From positions 62,001-126,000 of the forward strand of contig QQVO01000005.1 in assembly GCA_003388505.1 (NCBI GenBank): a DNA stretch of 64,000 nt. Direction: 5' to 3'. Position numbers and translations under genes: made by a program. The stretch's first letter is position 1; the number at the start of each line of letters is the position of its first letter. Source of the DNA: Planctomycetota bacterium (lineage in GTDB: Bacteria; Planctomycetota; Planctomycetia; Planctomycetales; Planctomycetaceae). Shown here one piece after another: positions 8,876 through 17,498 of the stretch. The notes beneath the pieces were generated by a model. It had not been told where the DNA came from. It did not search any database and saw only the letters and a program-made list of their open reading frames with translations.

Positions 8876-9388
8876 ATGATTCTACGACTCTCACAGAAGC
8901 TCAACACGAAGATCAAAGCGGGCAAGCTGACCGACATGCCGCTGGACGAGAATCCGCATGCCGATTGGTCGTGCCACCTGTTCACCGCCGACCGCACGCA
9001 GTACATCCTCCTGAGCAACACGGCGTCTCTGTATTCGTGCGTGATGTTTGGCAAAGGGATCACCAACGACAGCCGGTTCATCGAGCGTGCCCTCAGCACG
9101 ATCCGTGAGTTCCTGGAAGACGACGGACAGGCATTCGTCTACCAGAAGTTCATTGCACCGGCATCGGCGACGGTTAGTTTCGCCAAAGTGCTGAACCGTA
9201 AGGTCACAGGGTCGATGAATGAACTGGTGATGGCGGCGACACATTCACTGGAATCCGGCGAAGTTGCTCCGCACGACGTAGGCTTCGGCCTGAACGATCT
9301 TCTGCTGTCGGCTATTGCGTCAGAGGAGGATCGGGGTTATGGCAGACCGAGAGACGCCTTCAAGCGGTTGTCGATGGAGCAGAAATGA
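8876..9388 (+). CDS. DUF6933-type protein of unknown function
   Basis: The 170-residue protein starts MILRLSQKLNTKIK and contains WSCHLFTADRTQYILLSNT, a pattern I associate with the DUF6933 family. In that family a short barrel precedes a helical tail. No catalytic motif is apparent. I chose the ATG at 8876 because GGAG sits 5 nt upstream and the family resemblance begins there. The gene stands alone, with about 250 bp free on either side. Confidence 0.68.
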   Translation: MILRLSQKLNTKIKAGKLTDMPLDENPHADWSCHLFTADRTQYILLSNTASLYSCVMFGKGITNDSRFIERALSTIREFLEDDGQAFVYQKFIAPASATVSFAKVLNRKVTGSMNELVMAATHSLESGEVAPHDVGFGLNDLLLSAIASEEDRGYGRPRDAFKRLSMEQK

Positions 9389-9650
9389 GCGTACCCGGAT
9401 CATTTTTAGCGAGCGCCAGGTTCACCATAAGTGTTTGTCAAACGTCAGGTTATCGAACAGTTGCCGAAAGCGCCGCGCTTTTGAAACGGATTGCACCCCG
9501 AGGTCACGTCAACGGCGGCGCACACTGGCAGCGTGCGTCTACGAATAATCCGCGCTGGTGTCCCGGCGCAGGTTCGTTCACCTTTCACCGCGGATTGGTT
9601 ATGTTGTCGCCGTGAGGGTGACGGAGGATGGGGGCGACGAAGGGATTGAA

Positions 9651-11990
9651 ATGGCGACGAAATCGCAACGCAAGAAGCAGAAGCGAAAGCAGAAGCAGCG
9701 GAAGAACAGAGCGCAGCAGCGCAGGAGGGTCGCCGAGTCCGGACGCAAGAATCGCAGGGTGGCGGCCGATTCCGCACGGTATCGCCAGCGGCTTGAAAGG
9801 CAGACGCCCGAGGCATGGGAGGGTGAGCCCAGCGTCGACGTTGCCGTCTTTGACGATGCGGTTCTCGAATCGCTCCCGTCGGAACAGGCGAATCAGGTCT
9901 TGGCGGTGCGGGAAGCGCTGCAACTGGCGGGGGAATCGCGAGCAGACGCAGCGCTGGAGCGCGTTGCGGAGATTTCCCGCGGCAGTCCGCTGAGCGAGTG
10001 GCGACTGTTCCTGCGGGGGATGGTTGCGTGGATGGCCGACGAGGGCGAGGCTGCAGAAGAGGCATGGAAGCGACTGGATCCCGAGCGCCGTCCGGGCCGC
10101 ATGGCGGTCGCGCTGATCAATGCCTTGCGGGACGATCTGGAGTCCGTCACGGCGGCGGAGACGAAGGACCAGGCCAGCGATGCCGCCGCGGAGAGCTGGA
10201 AAGACCGTCTGGACCGTCCACTCCTGTATCACGCCAAGCTGCTCCGCCGCGCCCGGTTCGATCGAACCGCGGTGCGGATTGCGGAGGCGGGCGTGCGGCT
10301 GCCTGACGAATCGCGGCACCTCCTGCTGGGACCGCGAAAAATCTCCTGGCTGAAGACCTTCGCGAAAGAGTACCGGCAAACGGAACCCCGACTTGTCGCC
10401 GCGCTGGAACAGGTCGCGCTGGGTCGCGCGTTCGCCCAGGATTACAGCGATCTGTTCAACCAGGCTGTGCGGGCGTTCTCCGGCCCGCGACATGATCGCA
10501 GGAACCTGCTGCTGAGCTTCTTCTACTACGACCGCTTCTCCGAGGACGCTGTGACTGAGTCACTCAGCGAGCGAGCCCTCCGCGAATATCTCGAAACAGA
10601 CCTGCCGCAGAACGAGGAATTGTCCGAACCGTTGCGTCGGGCCATCGCCAGTCAGATTCATCTGAATGAAGCGCTCGCGCTCGTCCGCCCGCGGAGTCCG
10701 GGCTTCGGCATGAACATGATGGAAATCCTGTACGGCAGCAGCGAGGACGCGAAGGCCATCAGGAAGCAATTTCAAGCCGCCGCAAAGGCGTGGCCCGCCA
10801 ACCGCCAGGCGTACCGGGCTCACGTGGACTGGATCGAATCGAAGCTGGAGAACGACCGGCTGAACAAGGCGCAGCGCGAGCCGCTCGTCGAGGAGTTGGC
10901 TCGGGTGATGCGCGATTGGTCCAGGGGGCTGCCGGACGACGCCGAACCGCGGTTGTGGCTGGTCGATCATCTGCTGGAAAACGAAGAGACCGAAGCGGCC
11001 CGCCCGCATGTGGAATGGCTGGCGGCCTCGCGGCAGGAAGACCCCCGCGTGCGGGCCGTGCCGTGGAAGTGGCGCCTGCTGGAGGCGATGCGGTTGTGCC
11101 GCCGCAAGAAGAACATCGACCAAGTTCCTCCGCTGCTGGAAGAAGCCGAAGCACATTGGCCGGCGTGGCTGTCGAAGGCGTGGCTGCCTTATCTTCAGGC
11201 GGCAGTGCTGCTCCGCGGCGGACAGGCCGACGAGTACGAACGGCAACGAGAGCAGACCTGCCGCGCATCGGGCCGCGCGCGGGATTCGCTGGCCGATGCG
11301 TGCCTGATGCTCGGTGCGGCGCAACAGATGCGTGTACCCCACTCCGATCTCAAGCCGCTGCGGGCCCCGGTCGACGCGGCCGTCAAAGGCCTCGACGAGT
11401 TGCCGATCGAAGAACTCCTGCTCGCCGGCGAGTGCTTCTGGGACCTGCATCGCGCACAACTTCTGTATCCGGCGTATCGGATGCACGGCGGGAAGTTGGC
11501 GCGGGAGCTGTGGGACCGGCTGGCGAACAGTCGGGCGTTGGTGGTCGAGCGGATCGACGACCCGCAGATGCACTCGGCGGTGCTGTGGTGTTCGGAGCAT
11601 CGCTTCGGCAGCGGCTCGTACGAACTCAAGTTGCCCAAGTGGTATTCCCGCCTTCCGGTGCGGGAACACCGCATGTTCGTCGCGGCGAAAGTGAACGCCC
11701 TGCTGAAAATGCGCAACGTCTTTGAGATTCGGGAGGAGAGCGACGCGGCGCCGTTTCTGCGCGAGGCGGCGCAGACGGAGCGAGACCCGTTTTACCGGTA
11801 CTGGTTCAACCGCTTGGCGAACGACCTCGAGGATTTCCTGAAGAGCGAATCGCGCGGCGGGTTCGGGTTCGACAGCTTCAGCCGCATGTTCGGCGCCGCC
11901 GATGACGACGACCTCGACTTCGATCCGGACTGCGACTGTCCCCGCTGCCGCGCCGCCCGGCAGGCGCACGAGGCGAAGTCGAAATCGTAA
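9651..11990 (+). CDS. large TPR-like helical repeat protein of the chaperone locus
   Basis: The 779-residue protein begins with a very basic tract (residues 5-45, Lys/Arg/Gln rich). It continues with about 700 residues of alternating helices with TPR-like A/L/W spacing, and ends with a CDCPRCRAARQ motif that may bind a metal. No enzyme motif is visible. It is the first of five plus-strand genes (J-like, GrpE-like, Hsp70, zinc ribbon), so it may be a client-binding or scaffold partner of that Hsp70 system; this is inference from position. The start was chosen at MATKSQRKKQ after an AGGGA. Confidence 0.75.
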   Translation: MATKSQRKKQKRKQKQRKNRAQQRRRVAESGRKNRRVAADSARYRQRLERQTPEAWEGEPSVDVAVFDDAVLESLPSEQANQVLAVREALQLAGESRADAALERVAEISRGSPLSEWRLFLRGMVAWMADEGEAAEEAWKRLDPERRPGRMAVALINALRDDLESVTAAETKDQASDAAAESWKDRLDRPLLYHAKLLRRARFDRTAVRIAEAGVRLPDESRHLLLGPRKISWLKTFAKEYRQTEPRLVAALEQVALGRAFAQDYSDLFNQAVRAFSGPRHDRRNLLLSFFYYDRFSEDAVTESLSERALREYLETDLPQNEELSEPLRRAIASQIHLNEALALVRPRSPGFGMNMMEILYGSSEDAKAIRKQFQAAAKAWPANRQAYRAHVDWIESKLENDRLNKAQREPLVEELARVMRDWSRGLPDDAEPRLWLVDHLLENEETEAARPHVEWLAASRQEDPRVRAVPWKWRLLEAMRLCRRKKNIDQVPPLLEEAEAHWPAWLSKAWLPYLQAAVLLRGGQADEYERQREQTCRASGRARDSLADACLMLGAAQQMRVPHSDLKPLRAPVDAAVKGLDELPIEELLLAGECFWDLHRAQLLYPAYRMHGGKLARELWDRLANSRALVVERIDDPQMHSAVLWCSEHRFGSGSYELKLPKWYSRLPVREHRMFVAAKVNALLKMRNVFEIREESDAAPFLREAAQTERDPFYRYWFNRLANDLEDFLKSESRGGFGFDSFSRMFGAADDDDLDFDPDCDCPRCRAARQAHEAKSKS

Positions 11991-12083
11991 TCCCGGCGCG
12001 GTCCCCTACGGCTTCCCGCGCAACGATCAATCATCGTCCGGCGGCGGTTGCCGCCTATCACAGACAACGGACCACCACCACCC

Positions 12084-12422
12084 ATGACGACCACGAACCA
12101 GTCCGATCCCTTCCAGATCCTCGGCGTCCCGGCGGATGCGGGCGAAGCGGAGATTCGGGCCCGCTACCTGGAACTCGTCAAGAAGTTTCCTCCGGAACGG
12201 GAGCCGGAGAAGTTTCGCGAAGTGCATGCAGCCTACGAAGCGGCACGGGATCCGCTGCTGATCGCCCGGCGGCTGCTTGAACCTCCGGCCGAGGAGCCTC
12301 CGCAGTGGTCGCAGGCAATCGAGGAGCAACGGCAGATTCGTCCCCCGTTGACGCCCGCGTTTCTGCTCAGTCTGGGCAACCGCGCCCCCGAGCATCGCGC
12401 GAGCGTTGACGCCAGCGGTTGA
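12084..12422 (+). CDS. J-domain-like protein lacking the HPD motif
   Basis: The 112-residue protein has DPFQILGVPADAGEAEIRAR (helix I and loop), helix II RYLELVKKF and helix III EKFREVHAAYEAARDP, in the order of a DnaJ J-domain. Where HPD should stand between helices II and III it reads FPP (residues 35-37). Since HPD is needed to stimulate Hsp70 ATPase, this is either a J-like regulator or an adaptor with a different mode of action. The C-terminal 55 residues carry no zinc-finger or substrate domain. It lies between the TPR-like gene and the grpE-like gene. Confidence 0.76.
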   Translation: MTTTNQSDPFQILGVPADAGEAEIRARYLELVKKFPPEREPEKFREVHAAYEAARDPLLIARRLLEPPAEEPPQWSQAIEEQRQIRPPLTPAFLLSLGNRAPEHRASVDASG

Positions 12423-12534
12423 CAGGTCTGCGATCCTCTCCCGAGGATATTGCGCATGGACGGCTGAGCAGAGTGTCCAAGTGGTTTTCTCTAGCCGCCG
12501 GGATTGCCCGGCGCGAACCGTAACAGCCGGCAGC

Positions 12535-13248
12535 ATGATGGAAGAGTCTGCATACAACTTCGCAGCCCCGACGGAATCGCCCGCAGCGGACGATGCGTCC
12601 GCGCCCGAGCCCCCGCCGGAGTTCGGACTGATCGACGTGATCGAAGCCTTCACGGCGATGCGGCACGAGTGGCGCGGTCAGACGAAGGAAAGCCGCGCCC
12701 TGGCTGAGTCGATTCGCGACGCGGCGACGAACATTCAGGATCTCGAAACGAAGCTGCTCGCCCGGATCGAGGAGCGCACCGGCGACGAAGCAGAGCGGCT
12801 GGTCGAAGTGGTCGCCGACGTCGACCACCAGTTGACCCGCGCTCTTGAAGCGGCCGAACAGTCCGACGCCCATCGCCGCCGTCGCAAGCAGGCGGCCGCG
12901 CGGGAGATGGAAGAATTCTTCGCCGGGATGAGCCCGCTCGCCCGCTGGTTCGCGCGGCCGTTGTATACGTTCGTCAGCCAACAGATCGCGGCCGAGCAGA
13001 CCGCCGCGACCAGTCCCGCCGTCGAAGGCTTGAACCTTGTCCTCGCGCGGCTCCGCCGCACCATGCAGGAGCTGCAGATCGAGCGGCTCGATGCGGTGGG
13101 GCGGGCCTTCGACGGGACCACGATGAATGCGATCGGCGCCGTGGAATCACACGACTATCCGTCCGGCCACGTTGCGGAACAGCTCTCGCCCGGCTACTGC
13201 TGGCGGGGACGAGTGCTGCGCTTCGCCGACGTCCGCGTGGCCTCATAG
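12535..13248 (+). CDS. grpE: GrpE-like nucleotide exchange factor
   Basis: The 237-residue protein has a long coiled-coil middle (residues 60-150). Its C-terminal beta wing reads RAFDGTTMNAIG...HVAEQLSPGYCWRGRVLRFADVRVA, matching the GrpE signature (FDP..HEA, V.EVLQ.GY, G.VLRPA.V.V). It should release ADP from the Hsp70 encoded next door. The N-terminus is acidic and Pro/Ala-rich. ATG codons at 12535 and 12538 are adjacent and cannot be told apart. A perfect small hairpin (arms CGCCGGG and CCCGGCG) lies at 12496-12513 just upstream. Confidence 0.78.
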   Translation: MMEESAYNFAAPTESPAADDASAPEPPPEFGLIDVIEAFTAMRHEWRGQTKESRALAESIRDAATNIQDLETKLLARIEERTGDEAERLVEVVADVDHQLTRALEAAEQSDAHRRRRKQAAAREMEEFFAGMSPLARWFARPLYTFVSQQIAAEQTAATSPAVEGLNLVLARLRRTMQELQIERLDAVGRAFDGTTMNAIGAVESHDYPSGHVAEQLSPGYCWRGRVLRFADVRVAS

Positions 13249-13422
13249 CGTCGTTTAGATATCCGTTAACCAAGAAGCCGGAAGGTTTTTCAGTCGCCGC
13301 CTGAACGCGATCCGACGGGGAGCGATCCTCTTCGAGTCGCGGCTCAACGGACGTCCGTACTCCCCGGACGCCCTACACGATTTCCACATCAACGTAACGC
13401 GAACCGAACGAAAGAAACCAGG

Positions 13423-15225
13423 ATGGCCAGCACGGAAGGCGCGATTGTCGGTATCGATCTGGGGACGACCAACAGCGTGGCGGCGGCCGTAGTGGACGGC
13501 CAGCCACAGGTGCTCGACGAAGACGGGGAGCAGATCATGCCGTCCGTGGTCGGGCTGGATCCCGAAGGGAAACTCATCACCGGCGTCGTCGCCCGGAATC
13601 AACTGGCTGCGTTTCCGGATCGCACGGTGGCGTCCATCAAGCGGCGGATGGGGAAGATGGAGCCGGTTTCGCTCGGCGACCAGACATTCACGCCGCCAGA
13701 GATCAGTGCGATGATCCTCCGCCGCCTGCGGGACCGGGCGGCACGGGCATTGGGGCGGCCGGTGAATCGGGCCGTCATCACAGTCCCCGCGTTCTTCGAC
13801 GAGAACCAGCGGCAGGCGACGCTGGAGGCCGGCGAGTTGGCCGGGCTCAAGGTGGAGCGGATCATCAACGAGCCGACCGCCGCCACGCTGGTCTATCACG
13901 CCGGGGAGCACGACCCGAAACGGATCCTGGTGTACGACTTCGGCGGCGGGACGTTCGATGTCTCGATCGTCCGCATGGAAGCCGGCGTGGTCGAAGTCCT
14001 CAGCAGCAAGGGGGACACGCACCTCGGCGGCGACGACCTCGACCTGGCGCTGCTCAACCATACGGCCGAGGCCTTCCAGAAAGAGCACGGCATCGACCTC
14101 CGCGCGCAGCCGCCGACGCGCTATCGCCTGCTGCAGGCCTGCGAGCAGGCGAAACGGCGGCTCTCCGCCGACGTCAGCGTGGAGATCGCCGAAGAGTTCA
14201 TCGCGGAGAAGGACGGGCAGCCGCTCAACCTGACGCAGACCATCACCCGCGAGGAGTTCGAGGAACTGATCGCCCCGCTGGTGGACCGCACGATCGCCAG
14301 CGTCGATGAAGCGCTTCGCGACGCCGGGCTGACGATCCATCAGATCGACGACCTGGTGCTGGTCGGCGGCTCCACGCGCATCCCGCTGGTGCAGCAGCGT
14401 CTCCGCGAGGAGTTTCTCCGCGAGCCGAGCCGCGCGGTCGATCCCGATCTGGCCGTTGCTCTGGGAGCGGCCGTGCAGGCCGCCATGATCGACGGCGAAT
14501 CGGTCGGCCCCGTGCTTGTCGACGTGACCGGCCACACGCTCGGCATCGAAGCTTGTACGGGGATGACGTTTGCCGGCCCGATCCTCCAGTTCTCGCCCGT
14601 CATTCATCGCAACAGCCCGCTGCCGGCGCGGTACGAGCAGTCGTACTCGAAAATGTTTGACGAGCAGGACGGGGCCGACATCCACGTTCTGCAGGGGGAG
14701 CACGCCGAAGTGGAGCGCAACCGCTCCATCGGCAAGTTCCACGTGGAACTTGAGGAAGGGGGCGGCGAGCGGAGCCGGATCGTGGTCCGCTTCGAACTCA
14801 CGCTCGACGGCACGCTGCAAGTGACCGCCATGCAGCCGGCGACCGGTCGCAGCGAGGAAGTGACGATCAACAACGCCCTCAGTCAGTTCCAAGCAGAGGA
14901 GCGGGACCGCGCCGAAGCCCGGCTCGGCGCGATGTTCGATGCATCCGACGAGCTGCTGGAAGACGAGGATCTGCCCTCGCCAAAGCAGTGGAACGAGCCC
15001 GCGCCCCCGCGCAACGCCGCTCACGAAGACGCCGGATCGAAATACGCCTCCGCTGCCGCGCTGCTGGAGAAGGCGCACCGCCTCCAACCCACGGTGACGG
15101 GAGACGACGCCGAGGACTTGCAGTCGCTCTCCGAGAACCTGAGACAGGCGATGGCCGCCGATGATGAGCCGGCCGTCGCCAGCCTCAGCGAGGAGCTGGA
15201 CGACATTTTGTTCTATGTCCAGTGA
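13423..15225 (+). CDS. dnaK: Hsp70 (DnaK) family chaperone
   Basis: The 600-residue protein has the actin-fold ATPase motifs GIDLGTTNSV (phosphate 1), YDFGGGTFDVSI (phosphate 2) and LVGGSTRIP (adenosine), and the NEPTAATLVY block. The linker and substrate-binding beta domain follow (VDVTGHTLGIE...). The helical lid is shorter than in the housekeeping DnaK, and the C-terminus ends without the usual disordered EEVD-like acidic tail. It is therefore probably a specialised paralogue; the housekeeping copy may be elsewhere. The locus supplies its own J-like and GrpE-like partners. Confidence 0.92.
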   Translation: MASTEGAIVGIDLGTTNSVAAAVVDGQPQVLDEDGEQIMPSVVGLDPEGKLITGVVARNQLAAFPDRTVASIKRRMGKMEPVSLGDQTFTPPEISAMILRRLRDRAARALGRPVNRAVITVPAFFDENQRQATLEAGELAGLKVERIINEPTAATLVYHAGEHDPKRILVYDFGGGTFDVSIVRMEAGVVEVLSSKGDTHLGGDDLDLALLNHTAEAFQKEHGIDLRAQPPTRYRLLQACEQAKRRLSADVSVEIAEEFIAEKDGQPLNLTQTITREEFEELIAPLVDRTIASVDEALRDAGLTIHQIDDLVLVGGSTRIPLVQQRLREEFLREPSRAVDPDLAVALGAAVQAAMIDGESVGPVLVDVTGHTLGIEACTGMTFAGPILQFSPVIHRNSPLPARYEQSYSKMFDEQDGADIHVLQGEHAEVERNRSIGKFHVELEEGGGERSRIVVRFELTLDGTLQVTAMQPATGRSEEVTINNALSQFQAEERDRAEARLGAMFDASDELLEDEDLPSPKQWNEPAPPRNAAHEDAGSKYASAAALLEKAHRLQPTVTGDDAEDLQSLSENLRQAMAADDEPAVASLSEELDDILFYVQ

Positions 15226-15433
15226 GTCTGAATTCCGCTGTCCGGTCTGCCGCGCCCGCCAGTCGCTCCGCGACGAATGCCGCCGCTGCGCCGCCGATCT
15301 GCGGCTGGTCGCCCGCGCCCGTCGCCGCGCCGCCTGGCTGAAGGCCCAACTGCACAGGGCCCGCGCCAACGGCGACTCCCATCACGAGCGAACCCTCGCA
15401 ACGGAACTGCACCGCCTCGACCCCAAGGGGTGA
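15215..15433 (+). CDS. small zinc-ribbon protein overlapping the Hsp70 gene
   Basis: The 72-residue frame starts 11 bp before the Hsp70 stop, so translation is probably coupled. Cys9, Cys12, Cys22 and Cys25 (CPVC, then CRRC) make a likely zinc ribbon, followed by a basic amphipathic helix. Function is unknown; position suggests it belongs to the chaperone unit. Confidence 0.62.
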   Translation: MSSESEFRCPVCRARQSLRDECRRCAADLRLVARARRRAAWLKAQLHRARANGDSHHERTLATELHRLDPKG

Positions 15434-15622
15434 TCCCGGCTCAAGGAGGCCGTCGTGATCGCTCTCTCAGGAAGTAACCCCGCTTCCGCCCCGGCGTCAT
15501 GACCCCGCCTGATCGCGGATGCCGACCGTTCCGGGGGCGTCGAATTCAGCGGTGTTTCTGGCTGGTTGAACGAGCGACGCGCGTGTCGTAGAGTTGCTGC
15601 GGTAATTCGGAGGGAGTCGGAG

Positions 15623-17287
15623 ATGGGTTTGCGGAAGAACCAGATACACCAGGGCGACTGCGTCGCGTCATTGAAGCGGGTCGATGAGGGGTCGGTGGAT
15701 CTCGTCTTTGCGGACCCGCCTTTCAACATCGGCTACGAGTACGACGTCTACGACGACTCGCAGGCGGCGGAAGACTATCTCGCCTGGAGCCGGCAATGGA
15801 TTCGGGGCGTCTACCGGGCGCTGAAGCCGAACGGAACATTCTGGCTGGCGATCGGCGACGAGTTCGCGGCGGAACTGAAGATCGAAGCCCAGCAGGCGGG
15901 GTTTCACTGTCGCAGTTGGGTGATCTGGTACTACACCTTCGGCGTGAACTGCGTGAACGGGTTCAGCCGTTCTCATACGCACCTCTTCCACTTCGTGAAG
16001 GACCCGTCCGATTTCACGTTCAACCGTGTCAATCCACAGGTTCGGGTGAAATCGGCGAGAGAACTGGTCTACGGCGACAATCGGGCCAACCCCAACGGCC
16101 GCCTGCCGGACAACACGTGGATCACCCGGCCGCAGGACGCGCCGTTCTTCCTGAGCTTCAACCCCTCGCACGACACCTGGTACTTCGCGCGCGTCGCGGG
16201 AACCTTCAAAGAGCGTGAGGGGTTCCACGGGTGCCAGATGCCGGAGCAACTGCTGGCCCGGATCATTCGCGTCTCCAGTCGCCCGCAGGACCTGGTGCTG
16301 GATCCGTTCGGCGGCAGCGGGACGACCCTGGCCGTCGCGAAGAAGCTGGGACGCCAGTGGATGGGGTTCGAACTGTCCAAGGAGTACGTCAAGTACATTC
16401 AGGAGCGGCTGGACAAGACCAATGCCGGCGATCCCATCGATGGCCCGGATGATCCGATCCAGAGCGCGCCGACCACAGCGACCGGACGCCGCAACAAGCG
16501 TCCCTTCAATGAAGATACGCAGAAGGCGGTTGTCGCCGCCTACAGGCAGGCGGGTCGCGGGTATCCGGCGGACTACATTCTGTGCGACGAGGATCTGAAC
16601 GCGGAGTTCGTTCGCGCCTGTCGCGATCGAGGAATCGGCGGCAGCCCGTTCTTGTGGAATCGCTATCTGTTGCGGATGAGGAAGGCGAACAGACTCCCGC
16701 AGGCGTCGAAGCGACCTCCCCGCGTGACGGCCGAAGAAATGGATCGCTTCGGGTTCGCCAGCGAGGTGGCATGGCGACTGCTGGCGATCGACTACCGCAA
16801 GACGCTGGACGACATTCTGTGCTCGCCCGAGTTTGCCAGGGAATTCGATCGGCTGGCCGCCGAGTTCGGCCCGAAGGACATCCCGGTCTCGTCGTTCGAG
16901 TACCGGCGTGCCGCCTTGTCGATTCGGAAGCGCTCCAAAGCAGCGCGGTCAAAGGCCACGAAAAACTTCAGCCCGTGGATGAGCAGGAACAAGGAATTGC
17001 CTCGCACCAGCATCGATGCTTTGGAACAACTCGAAAAACCGGGCGTCTTTGTCTTGAACGCAGGCGACGTTGGGTTCTACGCCGGCGAAAGCCAGAACAT
17101 GCGGAACAGGGTCGAACAGGCTTTGGACCATGAGCGGTGGCAGGGCCTGGAGCCGGACTCGGTCGCATTCGTCGAGAACGATGGGAGTCTCGCCGCAAAG
17201 TACGCTTTGAAATCAGCCCTTGCGCGGCGTGGGGAATGCCCGCTGTTGAATTGCCGCTTGTTGGTTCACGACTCGGAGCTGCCCTGA
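15623..17287 (+). CDS. DNA methyltransferase (N4/N6, beta order) fused to a GIY-YIG-like domain
   Basis: The protein has 554 residues. Motif IV DPPFNIGYEYD lies at residues 31-41 and the AdoMet-binding FGGSGTT near 229-235. That order (IV before I) defines the beta class of exocyclic amino methyltransferases. The middle (about 270-460) resembles nothing I recognise. Residues 474-500 read GVFVLNAGDVGFYAGESQN and continue with MRNRV, which fits the GIY-YIG nuclease core (Phe for the first Tyr, Tyr486, Arg494/496). Where the catalytic Glu should be I see Lys, while the final Asn of LLN is kept, so cleavage activity is doubtful. No separate restriction gene is adjacent. GGAGGGAG precedes the ATG. 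Confidence 0.85.
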   Translation: MGLRKNQIHQGDCVASLKRVDEGSVDLVFADPPFNIGYEYDVYDDSQAAEDYLAWSRQWIRGVYRALKPNGTFWLAIGDEFAAELKIEAQQAGFHCRSWVIWYYTFGVNCVNGFSRSHTHLFHFVKDPSDFTFNRVNPQVRVKSARELVYGDNRANPNGRLPDNTWITRPQDAPFFLSFNPSHDTWYFARVAGTFKEREGFHGCQMPEQLLARIIRVSSRPQDLVLDPFGGSGTTLAVAKKLGRQWMGFELSKEYVKYIQERLDKTNAGDPIDGPDDPIQSAPTTATGRRNKRPFNEDTQKAVVAAYRQAGRGYPADYILCDEDLNAEFVRACRDRGIGGSPFLWNRYLLRMRKANRLPQASKRPPRVTAEEMDRFGFASEVAWRLLAIDYRKTLDDILCSPEFAREFDRLAAEFGPKDIPVSSFEYRRAALSIRKRSKAARSKATKNFSPWMSRNKELPRTSIDALEQLEKPGVFVLNAGDVGFYAGESQNMRNRVEQALDHERWQGLEPDSVAFVENDGSLAAKYALKSALARRGECPLLNCRLLVHDSELP

Positions 17288-17429
17288 ACTTGCTGTCAGA
17301 GGCGTGGTCCGTCAATTTCCTATTCCTTGTCTCAGCATGGGCTCGTTGAGCGGGTGTATGACATAACGTGTCGTCACCATGTCGGTTAAGGACGGGATTT
17401 CGACTTGAAACGTCACTCGATTTCACGAA

Positions 17430-17447
17430 ACCTACCGATCGTTAGGT
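17430..17447. promoter_or_regulatory. palindromic operator candidate for the TetR regulator
   Basis: ACCTACCGATCGTTAGGT is self-complementary in 16 of 18 positions and has the CCGATCG core often seen in TetR/AcrR-family operators. It lies 52 bp before the start of the fusion oxidoreductase whose operon ends with a TetR-family gene, so autoregulation is likely. Confidence 0.6.
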
Positions 17448-17498
17448 AAGTACCTTGGGTTGTGGGAACGGGGTTCATTCACTCCAGCAGGAATCGAC

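Noticed and set aside
13255-15369. 704-codon open frame on the strand opposite the Hsp70 gene
   Set aside because: It mirrors the codon periodicity of the Hsp70 gene, is Arg/Gln/His-rich and has no recognisable motif. Such antisense frames are expected in GC-rich genes.
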